A DNA stretch of 64,000 bases from Oleiagrimonas sp963747595 (lineage in GTDB: Bacteria > Pseudomonadota > Gammaproteobacteria > Xanthomonadales > Rhodanobacteraceae): assembly GCA_963747595.1 (NCBI GenBank), contig CAVVFO010000002.1:2016626-2080625 (forward strand), in the 5' to 3' direction. This document shows, one piece after another, positions 27,756 through 35,257 of this stretch (positions are counted from its first letter, which is position 1; each line of letters opens with the position of its first letter). The notes beneath the pieces are model-generated. The model did not search any database, was not told the origin of the DNA, and worked only from the letters and a program-made list of their open reading frames with translations. The position numbers were made by a program, and so were the translations under genes.

Positions 27756-28211
27756 CTAATTCATGCCGGTCGAGCCGAAGCCGCCGGTGCCGCGCCTGCT
27801 GGGCGTGAACGCATCCACCACGCACCAGTTGGCCCGTGCCACCGGCACGAACATGAGCTGCGCGATGCGATCCCCCGGCGCCATAGTGAGCGTTTCCGTA
27901 CCACGATTCCAGCACGAGATCATCAGCGGCCCCTGGTAATCGGCGTCGATCAGGCCGGTCAGGTTGCCCAGCACCAAACCCTGTTTGTGGCCCAGCCCCG
28001 AACGCGGCAGGATCAATGCGCACCACCCGGGATCGCCGATGTGCATGGCAAGACCCGTCGGTACCAGCGCCTTGTCGCCCGGCGCCAGGGTCAGGGGCTC
28101 ATCCAGCGCCGCACGCAGATCCATGGCCGCGCTGCCATCGGTGGCGTAGGCTGGCAGGTCGATGTCCCTGCCCAGGCGTTCATCGAGAATCTTCAACTCC
28201 ACGTCAATCAT
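27756..28211 (-). CDS. dut: dUTP diphosphatase
   Basis: Trimeric dUTPase hydrolysing dUTP to dUMP and pyrophosphate, keeping uracil out of DNA and supplying dTMP synthesis. The 151-residue product carries the five motifs: AAMDLRAAL, LPRSGLGHKQGLVLGN, TGLIDADYQGPLMISCWN, PGDRIAQLMFVP and the C-terminal arm RGTGGFGSTG. The start at 28211 (MIDVELKILD) overlaps the coaBC stop by four bases (ATGA), so translation is probably coupled. Gap to algC downstream is 24 bases. Confidence 0.97.
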   Translation of the reverse strand: MIDVELKILDERLGRDIDLPAYATDGSAAMDLRAALDEPLTLAPGDKALVPTGLAMHIGDPGWCALILPRSGLGHKQGLVLGNLTGLIDADYQGPLMISCWNRGTETLTMAPGDRIAQLMFVPVARANWCVVDAFTPSRRGTGGFGSTGMN

Positions 28212-29422
28212 GCGGGGCCTCCACTGCACGGCGTGCGACGTGACGCGATCAGCGCCACCAGTGCGCGCGCCACCTCAGCCTTGGACGCACGTGGCAACAC
28301 CACATCCTGGCCGCCGCCATAGACGGTAAGCGCGTTGTCGGCCGCCTCGAAGCCGCGGTCCTCGCCCACGTCATTGGCAGCAATCATGTCCAGCCCCTTG
28401 CGTTGCAGCTTCTCACGCGCATAGCGCTCCGTCTCGTGTGTCTCGGCCGCGAAGCCCACCACGAAAGGGCGTTCGGGCCGCGCCGCGACGTCGGCGATGA
28501 TGTCGGGATTCTCGGTCAGCTCCAGGTTTAACGGCGCGCCACCATCCTTCTTCAGCTTGTGCGAAGCCGGCGTTCGCGGACGATAATCGCCCACCGCCGC
28601 CGTGGAGATGAAGATGTCGCATGCGGCCACCGCATCCATCACCGCTGCATGCATCTGCCTGGCACTGCGCACGTCGACGCGCCGCGCCACGCCCGCGGGC
28701 GTGGCCAGATGCACCGGACCGGCCACCAGGGTGACCTGTGCGCCGGCCTCGACCGCCGCCGCGGCCACGGCAAAGCCCATGCGCCCGGAGCTGCGGTTGC
28801 CGATGAAGCGCACCGGGTCGATGTCCTCGTAGGTGGGTCCGGCGCTGACCAGCACGCGGCAACCACGCAGCGCGCCGTCGCTGAAATGCGCCGCCATCGC
28901 ATCGCGCAGATCATGCGGCTCCAGCATGCGGCCATCGCCCACTTCTCCGCATGCCTGATCGCCGCTCCCCGGGCCCAGCAACGTGACGCCGCGCGCGCGC
29001 AGCAACGCCGCGTTGGCCTGCACCGCCGCGTGCGACCACATCACGCGGTTCATGGCCGGCGCCAGCCATACCGGTGCCTCACTGGCCAGGCATAACGTCG
29101 TCAGCAGGTCGTCGGCATGCCCCTGCGCCAGTCGCGCCATCACATCGGCCGAGGCCGGCGCAACGAGGATCGCCTCGGCCCAGCGCGCCAGCTCGATGTG
29201 TCCCATGGCGGCCTCGGCCTGTGCATCCCACAGATCGCTGCGCACCACCTCGCCCGACAGCGCCTGGAACGTGGTCGCGGTCACGAAATGACGGGCACCC
29301 GCGGTCATCACCACGCGCACGTGCGCACCTGCGTCACGCAGGCGACGCACCAGCTCGCAGGCCTTGTAGGCGGCGATGCCGCCGGAGACACCCAGCAGGA
29401 TGCGACGTTGCTCGAGACTCAT
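28208..29422 (-). CDS. coaBC: Bifunctional phosphopantothenoylcysteine decarboxylase/phosphopantothenate-cysteine ligase
   Basis: Two consecutive steps of coenzyme A synthesis. The N-terminal FMN-binding CoaC half has GVSGGIAAYKACELVRRL, the PAMNRVMW motif and the catalytic Cys in GSGDQACGEVGDGRM. The C-terminal CoaB half has VSAGPTYEDIDPVRFIGNRS, AAVGDYRP and KLKKDGG, the cysteine-ligase signature. The 404-residue length is normal. It is the first gene of coaBC-dut-algC and divergent from radC across 124 bases. Confidence 0.97.
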   Translation of the reverse strand: MSLEQRRILLGVSGGIAAYKACELVRRLRDAGAHVRVVMTAGARHFVTATTFQALSGEVVRSDLWDAQAEAAMGHIELARWAEAILVAPASADVMARLAQGHADDLLTTLCLASEAPVWLAPAMNRVMWSHAAVQANAALLRARGVTLLGPGSGDQACGEVGDGRMLEPHDLRDAMAAHFSDGALRGCRVLVSAGPTYEDIDPVRFIGNRSSGRMGFAVAAAAVEAGAQVTLVAGPVHLATPAGVARRVDVRSARQMHAAVMDAVAACDIFISTAAVGDYRPRTPASHKLKKDGGAPLNLELTENPDIIADVAARPERPFVVGFAAETHETERYAREKLQRKGLDMIAANDVGEDRGFEAADNALTVYGGGQDVVLPRASKAEVARALVALIASRRTPCSGGPA

Positions 29423-29546
29423 GTCGGGATACGCTGACGTTGGATCGAGCCCCTAGCTTACCGGATTCGGCGCCACCGTCCGCTTCGCCCGACGCTCCGC
29501 GCCCGACATGCTGGTCGCCCTGTGCCAGGTCACCTGCATCCGCATC

Positions 29547-30218
29547 ATGAACAGCATCCGCGATTGGCCCGAAAACGAGCGTCCCAGGGAGAAGCTGCTG
29601 CTGCGCGGCTGTGCAGCGCTGTCCGATGCCGAGCTGCTGGCGGTGCTGCTGGGCAGCGGCACGCGCGGCATGGATGCCGTCAGCATGGGCCGCGAGCTGC
29701 TGCAGACCGGCGGTGGCCTGTCTGCGCTGCTGGGCACGTCGCGACCGCCGGCCATGTCGGGACTGGGGCCGGCCAAGCGGGCCCGGCTGATGGCGGCGCT
29801 GGAGCTGGCGCGACGCTGCCTTGCCGAGGACATGACGCAGGGCCCCGCGCTGCGCAGTCCCAGCGACAGCGGCGCCTTCCTCAGCGCCCAGCTGCGGCAT
29901 CGTCCGTACGAGGTGTTCGCCTGCCTGTATCTGGACAACCGCCACCACGTGCTGGGGTTCGAGGAATTGTTCCGTGGCACCATCAACGGCGCGTCCGTGC
30001 ATCCGCGCGAAGTGGTGCGGGCCTGCCTGGAACACAATGCCGCGGCAGTGATCTTCGCGCACAATCACCCCTCCGGCGTGGCTGAACCCAGCGCCGCCGA
30101 CCGCAGCATCACCGAAACCCTGCGCCAGGCGCTGGCGCTGATCGACGTCCGCGTACTCGATCACCTGGTCGTGGGTGGGCAGGCGCCGGTATCGATGGCG
30201 GCACGCGGACTGATATAA
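29547..30218 (+). CDS. radC: RadC family JAB-domain protein
   Basis: Conserved bacterial protein with an N-terminal helix-hairpin-helix-like region (RGCAALSDAELLAVLLGSG) and a C-terminal JAB/MPN metalloprotease-like domain with the metal motif IFAHNHPSGVAEPSAADRSIT. Historically linked to DNA repair, although that role is doubted; actual activity is unknown. The 223-residue length fits the family. The start at 29547 (MNSIRDWPENERPREKLL) matches family members; earlier in-frame starts lack support. It is divergent from coaBC, the usual arrangement in gammaproteobacteria. Confidence 0.95.
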   Translation: MNSIRDWPENERPREKLLLRGCAALSDAELLAVLLGSGTRGMDAVSMGRELLQTGGGLSALLGTSRPPAMSGLGPAKRARLMAALELARRCLAEDMTQGPALRSPSDSGAFLSAQLRHRPYEVFACLYLDNRHHVLGFEELFRGTINGASVHPREVVRACLEHNAAAVIFAHNHPSGVAEPSAADRSITETLRQALALIDVRVLDHLVVGGQAPVSMAARGLI

Positions 30219-30248
30219 AAAGGCGGCGTGGCCACACACCACGCCGCC
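30216..30248 (-). terminator. Leftward Rho-independent terminator abutting the radC stop
   Basis: Read on the minus strand: GGCGGCGTGG, a seven-base loop, CCACGCCGCC, then TTTTTAT. The ten-base stem is perfect. The T tract exists only on the minus strand (AAAAA at 30217-30221 on plus), so it is designed to stop leftward transcription, yet no leftward gene lies to its right before argS. It could also serve radC mRNA as a 3' stem. Confidence 0.7.
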
Positions 30249-30800
30249 AAGGGAGGGGCGTCACCCATGCACCAAGGGTGAAACCAGTGCCGCCGATGGG
30301 GGAGAGCATCGTCCGACGGCTTGCAGCCTGCAGCAATGGCGTGACACGTTGATGACAGCGGCCGGCACGCGACCCTGGGAGTTATGCACAAAGACCCACA
30401 ACGGACACTTGCGGCAGATACCTGTAGTCAATTTCCATGTGTGTAGTTCAAGTTATTGATACTATTTACTTTTTTTTGTGTTTTTACATGTCTGCAGGCT
30501 GAATGGGCATATGTAGGAAAAATTCCGACAAGATTGCTCACAGAGTTATCCACAGCGTCGCCGCCCCGCCCCCAGCCCAGCTCCGGAGCGCGTTCCACCG
30601 CATTTCGCGCTGAGGGGACCTCTGACCCCCCACCTCTTCGCCCGCCGGCCACTGCATGGGCACTCCGGCGCCGCCCGCCTCCGGGATCGTGGAGCTGCTG
30701 CTGCGCGAACCTGCCTCTGCCATGAGGGGCATCCAGGAGATGCTTGTGGCGTTCATGCATGTTCCGGGCTAGCATGCGCGGTTCCCAACAGCCTGCAACG
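30249..30800. other. Long intergenic region with two DnaA-box-like sites and an AT-rich core
   Basis: No convincing gene. It contains TTATGCACA at 30381-30389 and TTATCCACA at 30546-30554, both fitting the DnaA consensus TTATNCACA, on either side of an unusually AT-rich segment at about 30425-30500 that includes a run of eight T. Near 30266-30282 there is a small CACCC/GGGTG stem. It is the upstream region of argS and may also be the template of a leftward RNA ending at the terminator 30216-30248. Confidence 0.45.
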
Positions 30801-32495
30801 ATGACCGTGAAAGAGCAGCTACACGATCTGCTGCTGCACGCGCTTGATGCGCTGCGGCGGGACCAGACCCTGCCTGGCGACCTGGCGATCCCCGCGTTCG
30901 TCATCGAACGCACGCGCAGCCGCGAGCATGGCGATTTCGCTGCCAACCTGGCGATGTTGCTGGCGCGTCCGGCAAAGCGCAATCCGCGGCAGATCGCCGA
31001 GGCGCTGATCGCCGCGCTGCCGGCCAGTGCGCTGCTGGAGCGCGCGGAGGTGGCCGGCCCCGGATTCATCAACTTCTTCCTGAGCGCCGCGGCCTATCAC
31101 CACGAGCTCAAGCGCATCCATACGCAGAGGGATGCCTATGGCCGCAACCGCAGCGGTGGCGGGCATCGCGCAGGGGTGGAGTTCGTCTCCGCCAATCCCA
31201 CCGGTCCCCTGCATGTGGGTCACGGGCGTGCCGCTGCCACCGGCGACTGCATCTGTCGTCTTCTGGATGCCTCCGGCTGGGAAGTCACGCGCGAGTTCTA
31301 CTACAACGATGCCGGCGTGCAGATCCAGAACCTGGCCATCTCGGTCCAGGCCCGGGCACGCGGCCTCGAGCCCCACGACGCCGGCTGGCCCGAGAACGGC
31401 TATCGGGGCGACTATATCGCCGACGTCGCCCACGCCTTCATGCAGCGCGCATCAGTCGAGGCCGACGGTCGCACCGTCAGCGGCACTGCCGATGCCGGTG
31501 ATCTGGATGCCATCCGCCAGTTTGCCGTGGCCGCGCTGCGCCACGAACAGGACCAGGATCTGGCAGCATTCGGTGTGTCGTTCGATGTGCACTTCCTGGA
31601 ATCGTCCCTGTATACGGACGGCAAGGTGGCCGAAACCGTGCGCGAGCTGATCGCCCACGGCCACACCTACGAGGAAGACGGCGCACTATGGCTGCGTTCG
31701 ACCGATTTCGGTGACGACAAGGACCGCGTGATGCGCAAGTCCGACGGCACCTATACCTATTTTGTGCCGGACGTTGCCTACCACCTCAGCAAGTGGCAGC
31801 GCGGCTACGAGCGCGCCATCACCGAACTGGGCGCCGATCACCACGGCTCGCTGGCGCGCGTGCGCGCAGGGCTGCAGGCATTGGACACCGGCATCCCCAA
31901 AGGCTGGCCCGAATACGTGCTGCACCAGATGGTCACCGTGATGCGCGGCGGCGAGGAAGTGAAGATCTCCAAGCGCGCCGGCAGCTACGTCACCCTGCGC
32001 GACCTGATCGACGAGGTCGGACGTGACGCCACCCGTTACTTCCTCATCGCGCGCAAGAGCGATTCGCAGCTGGTGTTCGATGTCGATCTGGCGCGCTCGC
32101 AGAGCAACGACAACCCCGTCTATTACATCCAGTACGCCCACGCCCGCGTCTGCAGCGTGCTGCGCCAGTGCGAGGACAAGGGCCTGAGCTGCGATATCGA
32201 CGACGGTCTGGAGCATCTGGACCGACTCGACAACGCGCACGAGCAGGCGCTGATGGTGGAACTGTCGCGCTACCCCGAAATGCTGGCCTCGGCCGCCGCC
32301 AGCCTGGAGCCGCACCTGATCGCCACCTGGCTGCGCGACCTGGCGCAGCAGCTGCACACCTACTACAACGCACACCAGTTCCTGGTCGACGATGCACCGT
32401 TGCGCCACGCGCGCCTGGCGCTGGTGACCGCAACACGTCAGGTGCTGCGCAACGGGCTGGACTTGCTCGGACTGTCCGCACCCGACACGATGTAG
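30801..32495 (+). CDS. argS: Arginyl-tRNA synthetase
   Basis: Class I aminoacyl-tRNA synthetase charging tRNA-Arg. The 564-residue product has the N-terminal Add1 tRNA D-loop domain, the ATP-binding signature SANPTGPLHVGHGRAAATGD (HIGH-like HVGH), the degenerate KMSKS-type loop EEVKISKRAGSYVTLRDL and a C-terminal DALR anticodon-binding helical domain ending LDLLGLSAPDTM. The start at 30801 (MTVKEQLHDLLLHAL) fits the family. Essential; the following SPOR protein gene is 85 bases downstream, as in many Xanthomonadales. Confidence 0.97.
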   Translation: MTVKEQLHDLLLHALDALRRDQTLPGDLAIPAFVIERTRSREHGDFAANLAMLLARPAKRNPRQIAEALIAALPASALLERAEVAGPGFINFFLSAAAYHHELKRIHTQRDAYGRNRSGGGHRAGVEFVSANPTGPLHVGHGRAAATGDCICRLLDASGWEVTREFYYNDAGVQIQNLAISVQARARGLEPHDAGWPENGYRGDYIADVAHAFMQRASVEADGRTVSGTADAGDLDAIRQFAVAALRHEQDQDLAAFGVSFDVHFLESSLYTDGKVAETVRELIAHGHTYEEDGALWLRSTDFGDDKDRVMRKSDGTYTYFVPDVAYHLSKWQRGYERAITELGADHHGSLARVRAGLQALDTGIPKGWPEYVLHQMVTVMRGGEEVKISKRAGSYVTLRDLIDEVGRDATRYFLIARKSDSQLVFDVDLARSQSNDNPVYYIQYAHARVCSVLRQCEDKGLSCDIDDGLEHLDRLDNAHEQALMVELSRYPEMLASAAASLEPHLIATWLRDLAQQLHTYYNAHQFLVDDAPLRHARLALVTATRQVLRNGLDLLGLSAPDTM

Positions 32496-32580
32496 CTTCA
32501 CGGGCTTGGACAATGCGCTTGACAGCGCATTCAGGTCCGGCAACCAACCATTGATTCATCTTCTTCGAGGGCTTCATCCC

Positions 32581-33189
32581 ATGGCGGCACGCAAAGGCAG
32601 GAGCAAGCAGGCGGTACGCAACGGCGGTTGGCCGGCGTGGGCATGGCTGCTCGCCGGGTTGATCCTCGGCGCCATCCTGATGTTCATCGTCATGCGTGGC
32701 GGCTACATGCCGATCACGCGCCAACACAACCTGCCCACCGCCAACCCGCAGGCTACACCTGCCCGCGGTAGCGCCCCGGGCGTCGCGGATCAGGCGTCCG
32801 CGCGGCAGAATGCGAAGAAGAAACCGCGCTACGATTTCTACTCCGTGCTGCCAGAGAAGGAAGTGGTCATTCCCGATGCGGAAATCAGCAAGCAGGCCAA
32901 GGCCGAATCCGGCAACGCCCAGAACGCCGCCGACAACACTGCAGCCGCGGCGAACGCCGGCTACCTGCTGCAAGTCGGCTCGTTTCCCAAGGCCTCCGAT
33001 GCCGATGCCATGAAGGCCAAACTGGCGCTGCAGGGCTTTGTCGCGCATGTGCAGCCGGTCAGCATCAATGGCCAGACCTGGAACCGCGTGCGCCTGGGGC
33101 CATATGCCTCGGCCGCGGCCCTGGAAAAAGACAAGAACAAGCTGACCCAGGCCGGCTTCCACGCCATTGCGTTGAAAGAAAACAAGTAG
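32581..33189 (+). CDS. SPOR-domain membrane protein (FtsN-like)
   Basis: Inner-membrane protein with a basic cytoplasmic N-terminus (MAARKGRSKQAVRNGG), one membrane segment (WAWLLAGLILGAILMFIV), a periplasmic linker (KKKPRYDFYSVLPEKEVVIP, a motif common to FtsN-like proteins) and a C-terminal SPOR domain (YLLQVGSFPKASDADAMKAK, VRLGPYASAAALEKDKNKL). SPOR domains bind denuded peptidoglycan at division sites, so a role in septal cell-wall work is likely. The 202-residue length and its place after argS are typical of gammaproteobacterial FtsN-type genes. Confidence 0.9.
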   Translation: MAARKGRSKQAVRNGGWPAWAWLLAGLILGAILMFIVMRGGYMPITRQHNLPTANPQATPARGSAPGVADQASARQNAKKKPRYDFYSVLPEKEVVIPDAEISKQAKAESGNAQNAADNTAAAANAGYLLQVGSFPKASDADAMKAKLALQGFVAHVQPVSINGQTWNRVRLGPYASAAALEKDKNKLTQAGFHAIALKENK

Positions 33190-33305
33190 GGGAACATCGG
33201 GTCTCGGGACTCGAACAGAGCCGCCCCCCGGCGAACGCCCGCCACCGCCTACGCAGCTGTCGAGAGACTCATCTCGCATGGGCTCTCCACCCCAACCGTT
33301 CGTGG

Positions 33306-33379
33306 CGAGGTATCGAACATGGAACGCGCGGGAACCCGTGGCGGCTGCCCTTCGATACCTCGGGGGCGCACGGGTTCCC
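33306..33379. repeat. Two interleaved perfect inverted repeats (REP-like or pseudoknot)
   Basis: First pair: CGAGGTATCGAA at 33306-33317 with TTCGATACCTCG at 33351-33362 (12 bases, perfect). Second pair: GGGAACCCGTG at 33330-33340 with CACGGGTTCCC at 33369-33379 (11 bases, perfect). The order is A-B-A'-B', the topology of a pseudoknot. The flanking CCGTTCGTGG and the overall pattern resemble widespread intergenic palindromic elements containing CGTTCG and TTCGA arms. Confidence 0.65.
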
Positions 33380-33520
33380 CTGAGGTTCCCTGACGGCAGT
33401 GCGCATTCGTCGCAATGCTCCGCCACTGCAATCCGAGTCGGACCAGAGCGAACCGGGCAGTCGGGTCACGCACACCTCCGGACGGCATTGGGATGATCGC
33501 AGCCTGCACGCCGGGTATGC

Positions 33521-33558
33521 TGTTGTCGTCAGCACCATGATGGTGCTGACCATCAACA
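33521..33558. promoter_or_regulatory. Long hairpin or operator just upstream of the DUF4410 gene
   Basis: A perfect 11-base inverted repeat (GTCAGCACCAT and ATGGTGCTGAC around a single G, 33528-33550) is extended by TGTTG on the left and CAACA on the right with small mismatches. It ends 12 bases before the start codon at 33571, next to the GGGGA ribosome binding site, so it could be an operator or a translation-controlling stem-loop. Confidence 0.55.
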
Positions 33559-33570
33559 ACGGGGAATCCA

Positions 33571-34143
33571 ATGAAATTGCGACTACTCTGGCCGGCAGTG
33601 CTGGCCATTGCCTGCTGCGCGTGCGTGACCCATATCCGCCCGGATGTCCGCACCAATCCGCCGCCGCAACAGCGCCTGTCCGTCTTCCAGCACTTCCTCC
33701 TGCTGCCGGTCAAGGCCACGTCGGTGAAGGTCCGGAGCCAGACCGCCGCGATGGCCAAGATCTCGTCCAACGTGCAGGACAAGCTCGGTCGTACCATCAG
33801 CGGCTGGGAGAACCACAACCAGAGTGGCCACACCCTGGTCATCCAGCCGCGCATCACGCGGTTGAAGTTCGTCAGCGGCGGCAAGCGCTTCTGGGCGGGC
33901 GACCTGGCCGGCAGTTCGGCGGTCATCATGAAACTGCGCCTCACCGACGCCGACAGCGGCAAGTTGATCGCGCAACCGGAGTTCTTCCAGCGCGCTGCTG
34001 CCGAGGGCGGCATGTGGTCTTTCGGCGGCACCGACAACGGCATGCTGGTACGCATCGCCACCGTGGCGCAGCAGTACATGCGCCGCAACTACGCCCAGGC
34101 TGTGGGTGGCCCGACCGGGCTGGATGGCAGCGAAAGACGCTGA
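33571..34143 (+). CDS. DUF4410-like lipoprotein
   Basis: The 190-residue product begins with a lipoprotein-type signal (MKLRLLWPAVLAIACCAC, lipobox-like IACC/CCAC), followed by a domain resembling DUF4410 (QHFLLLPVKATSVKV, HTLVIQPRITRLKFVSGGKR, SAVIMKLRLTDADSGKLIA). These proteins are secreted or outer-membrane lipoproteins with no assigned biochemical function. The start is supported by GGGGAATCC. It is isolated: inverted repeats upstream and a convergent acyltransferase operon downstream. Confidence 0.7.
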   Translation: MKLRLLWPAVLAIACCACVTHIRPDVRTNPPPQQRLSVFQHFLLLPVKATSVKVRSQTAAMAKISSNVQDKLGRTISGWENHNQSGHTLVIQPRITRLKFVSGGKRFWAGDLAGSSAVIMKLRLTDADSGKLIAQPEFFQRAAAEGGMWSFGGTDNGMLVRIATVAQQYMRRNYAQAVGGPTGLDGSERR

Positions 34144-34236
34144 CGCCAACGCTTCCTGCCACTTGGCTGGCAGGCCGGCTCTGCAACCCGCGGCCGAGCG
34201 AATCAGTCGATTCGCAAGACGTGGGTCAGCGGCATC

Positions 34237-34833
34237 TCATACATCGTGATGCTTGCCGCGAAACGGCGCGTAGAAGCGGCGCAGGCGATCGAGGTCGGCC
34301 TCGACGTCGGCAGTCGTATGGAACAGCGGGCCGAAGCCGATGGTCTTCTCCGGATAGTGGAAGTACACCAGCACAATCGGCACGTCGGCCTTGCGGGCGA
34401 TGTGCCAGAAGCCGGTTTTCCAGCGCTTCACCTGCTTGCGCGTGCCTTCGGGGGTGATGCCCAGCCACAGGGTCTGGTGGGCGGTGAAGGCGTCCACCAT
34501 CTGCTCGACCACGCCCTTGGCAGCGCTGCGGTCGATAGGCACGCCGCCCAGCCCGCGCAGGAGCGGGCCCAGCGGACCGACGAACAACTCCTGCTTGGCC
34601 ATGAAGCGCACGTCGGCACCGATGGCCACTTTCATCATCAGGCCCCAGATACCGTCCCACCAGGATGAATGCGGCGCACCGATGAGCACTGCGCGCGGGA
34701 CATCGGGCATCTCGCCCAGCACACGCCAGCCGGCCAACCGCAGGATGCCGCGGCAGACCCGGCGGTACCAGCGATCGCGGCAACGCGGCATATGTGGCGG
34801 CAATTGCGCGGGCGTGCGGATGCGCGCCGTCAT
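34237..34833 (-). CDS. 1-acylglycerol-3-phosphate acyltransferase-family protein
   Basis: Membrane-associated phospholipid/glycerol acyltransferase (PlsC family). The 198-residue product has the catalytic HX4D box APHSSWWDG, the RFMAKQELF and GGVPIDRSAA motifs and the acceptor-site ITPEGTRKQVKRWKTG. It lacks the multi-segment membrane region of typical PlsC and resembles short acyltransferases of unknown acceptor. Its start overlaps the arfB stop by four bases (ATGA), so it is translated with the arfB/ubi group. Confidence 0.88.
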   Translation of the reverse strand: MTARIRTPAQLPPHMPRCRDRWYRRVCRGILRLAGWRVLGEMPDVPRAVLIGAPHSSWWDGIWGLMMKVAIGADVRFMAKQELFVGPLGPLLRGLGGVPIDRSAAKGVVEQMVDAFTAHQTLWLGITPEGTRKQVKRWKTGFWHIARKADVPIVLVYFHYPEKTIGFGPLFHTTADVEADLDRLRRFYAPFRGKHHDV

Positions 34834-35252
34834 TCACCGTTCCAGTCGCGGCCACGGCTGCGCTTGAGCTTGCCGCGACGCTGCTTGCCTTCGATACGGC
34901 GCTCCTTGGAAGCACGCGTGGGGCGCGTGGCGATGCGTCGCTTGGGCGGCTGCAAGGCGTCGCACAACAGCTTCGCCAGACGCTCACGGGCGTCCTCGCG
35001 GTTGCGTGCCTGATCGCGGAAGCGCCGGGCCTGGATCACCAGCACACCGGCCTCGGTGAGGCGCCGGTCACGCCGCGCCAGCAGCCGCGCACGCACGGCG
35101 TCGGGGAGGCTGGGCGAGCTGGCCACGTCAAAACGCAGCTCTACCGCGCTCTCGGTGCGGTTGACGTGCTGCCCGCCGGGACCGCTGGCGCGCATGAAGC
35201 GCTCCTCGAGCTCGGATTCGGGAATGCGGATCTGGCGGCTGACGGGCAACAT
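34830..35252 (-). CDS. arfB: Alternative ribosome-rescue factor / peptidyl-tRNA hydrolase
   Basis: Codon-independent release factor rescuing stalled ribosomes. The 140-residue product has the GGQ motif in RASGPGGQHVNRTESAVELR and a strongly basic C-terminal tail (SKERRIEGKQRRGKLKRSRG), which in this family enters the mRNA channel. The start at 35252 (MLPVSRQIRIPESEL) fits the family. It lies five bases behind ubiB and overlaps the acyltransferase gene. Confidence 0.94.
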   Translation of the reverse strand: MLPVSRQIRIPESELEERFMRASGPGGQHVNRTESAVELRFDVASSPSLPDAVRARLLARRDRRLTEAGVLVIQARRFRDQARNREDARERLAKLLCDALQPPKRRIATRPTRASKERRIEGKQRRGKLKRSRGRDWNGE

Positions 35253-35257
35253 GACGC

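Larger units (their letters stand above)
33190..33570. other. Intergenic region rich in inverted repeats
   Basis: Holds no recognisable gene. Starts with a GGGGAACATCGGGTCTCGGG segment, contains two interleaved inverted repeats (33306-33379) and a long hairpin (33521-33558), both listed separately, and ends in the ribosome binding site of the DUF4410 lipoprotein gene. Confidence 0.6.

Noticed and set aside
25617..28322. Long plus-strand open frame opposite algC and dut
   Set aside because: Antisense shadow of well-conserved genes with strong family motifs on the minus strand.
30249..30800. Chromosomal replication origin
   Set aside because: Only two DnaA boxes and no dnaA, dnaN, rpmH, or parAB neighbourhood; kept only as DnaA-box observation.
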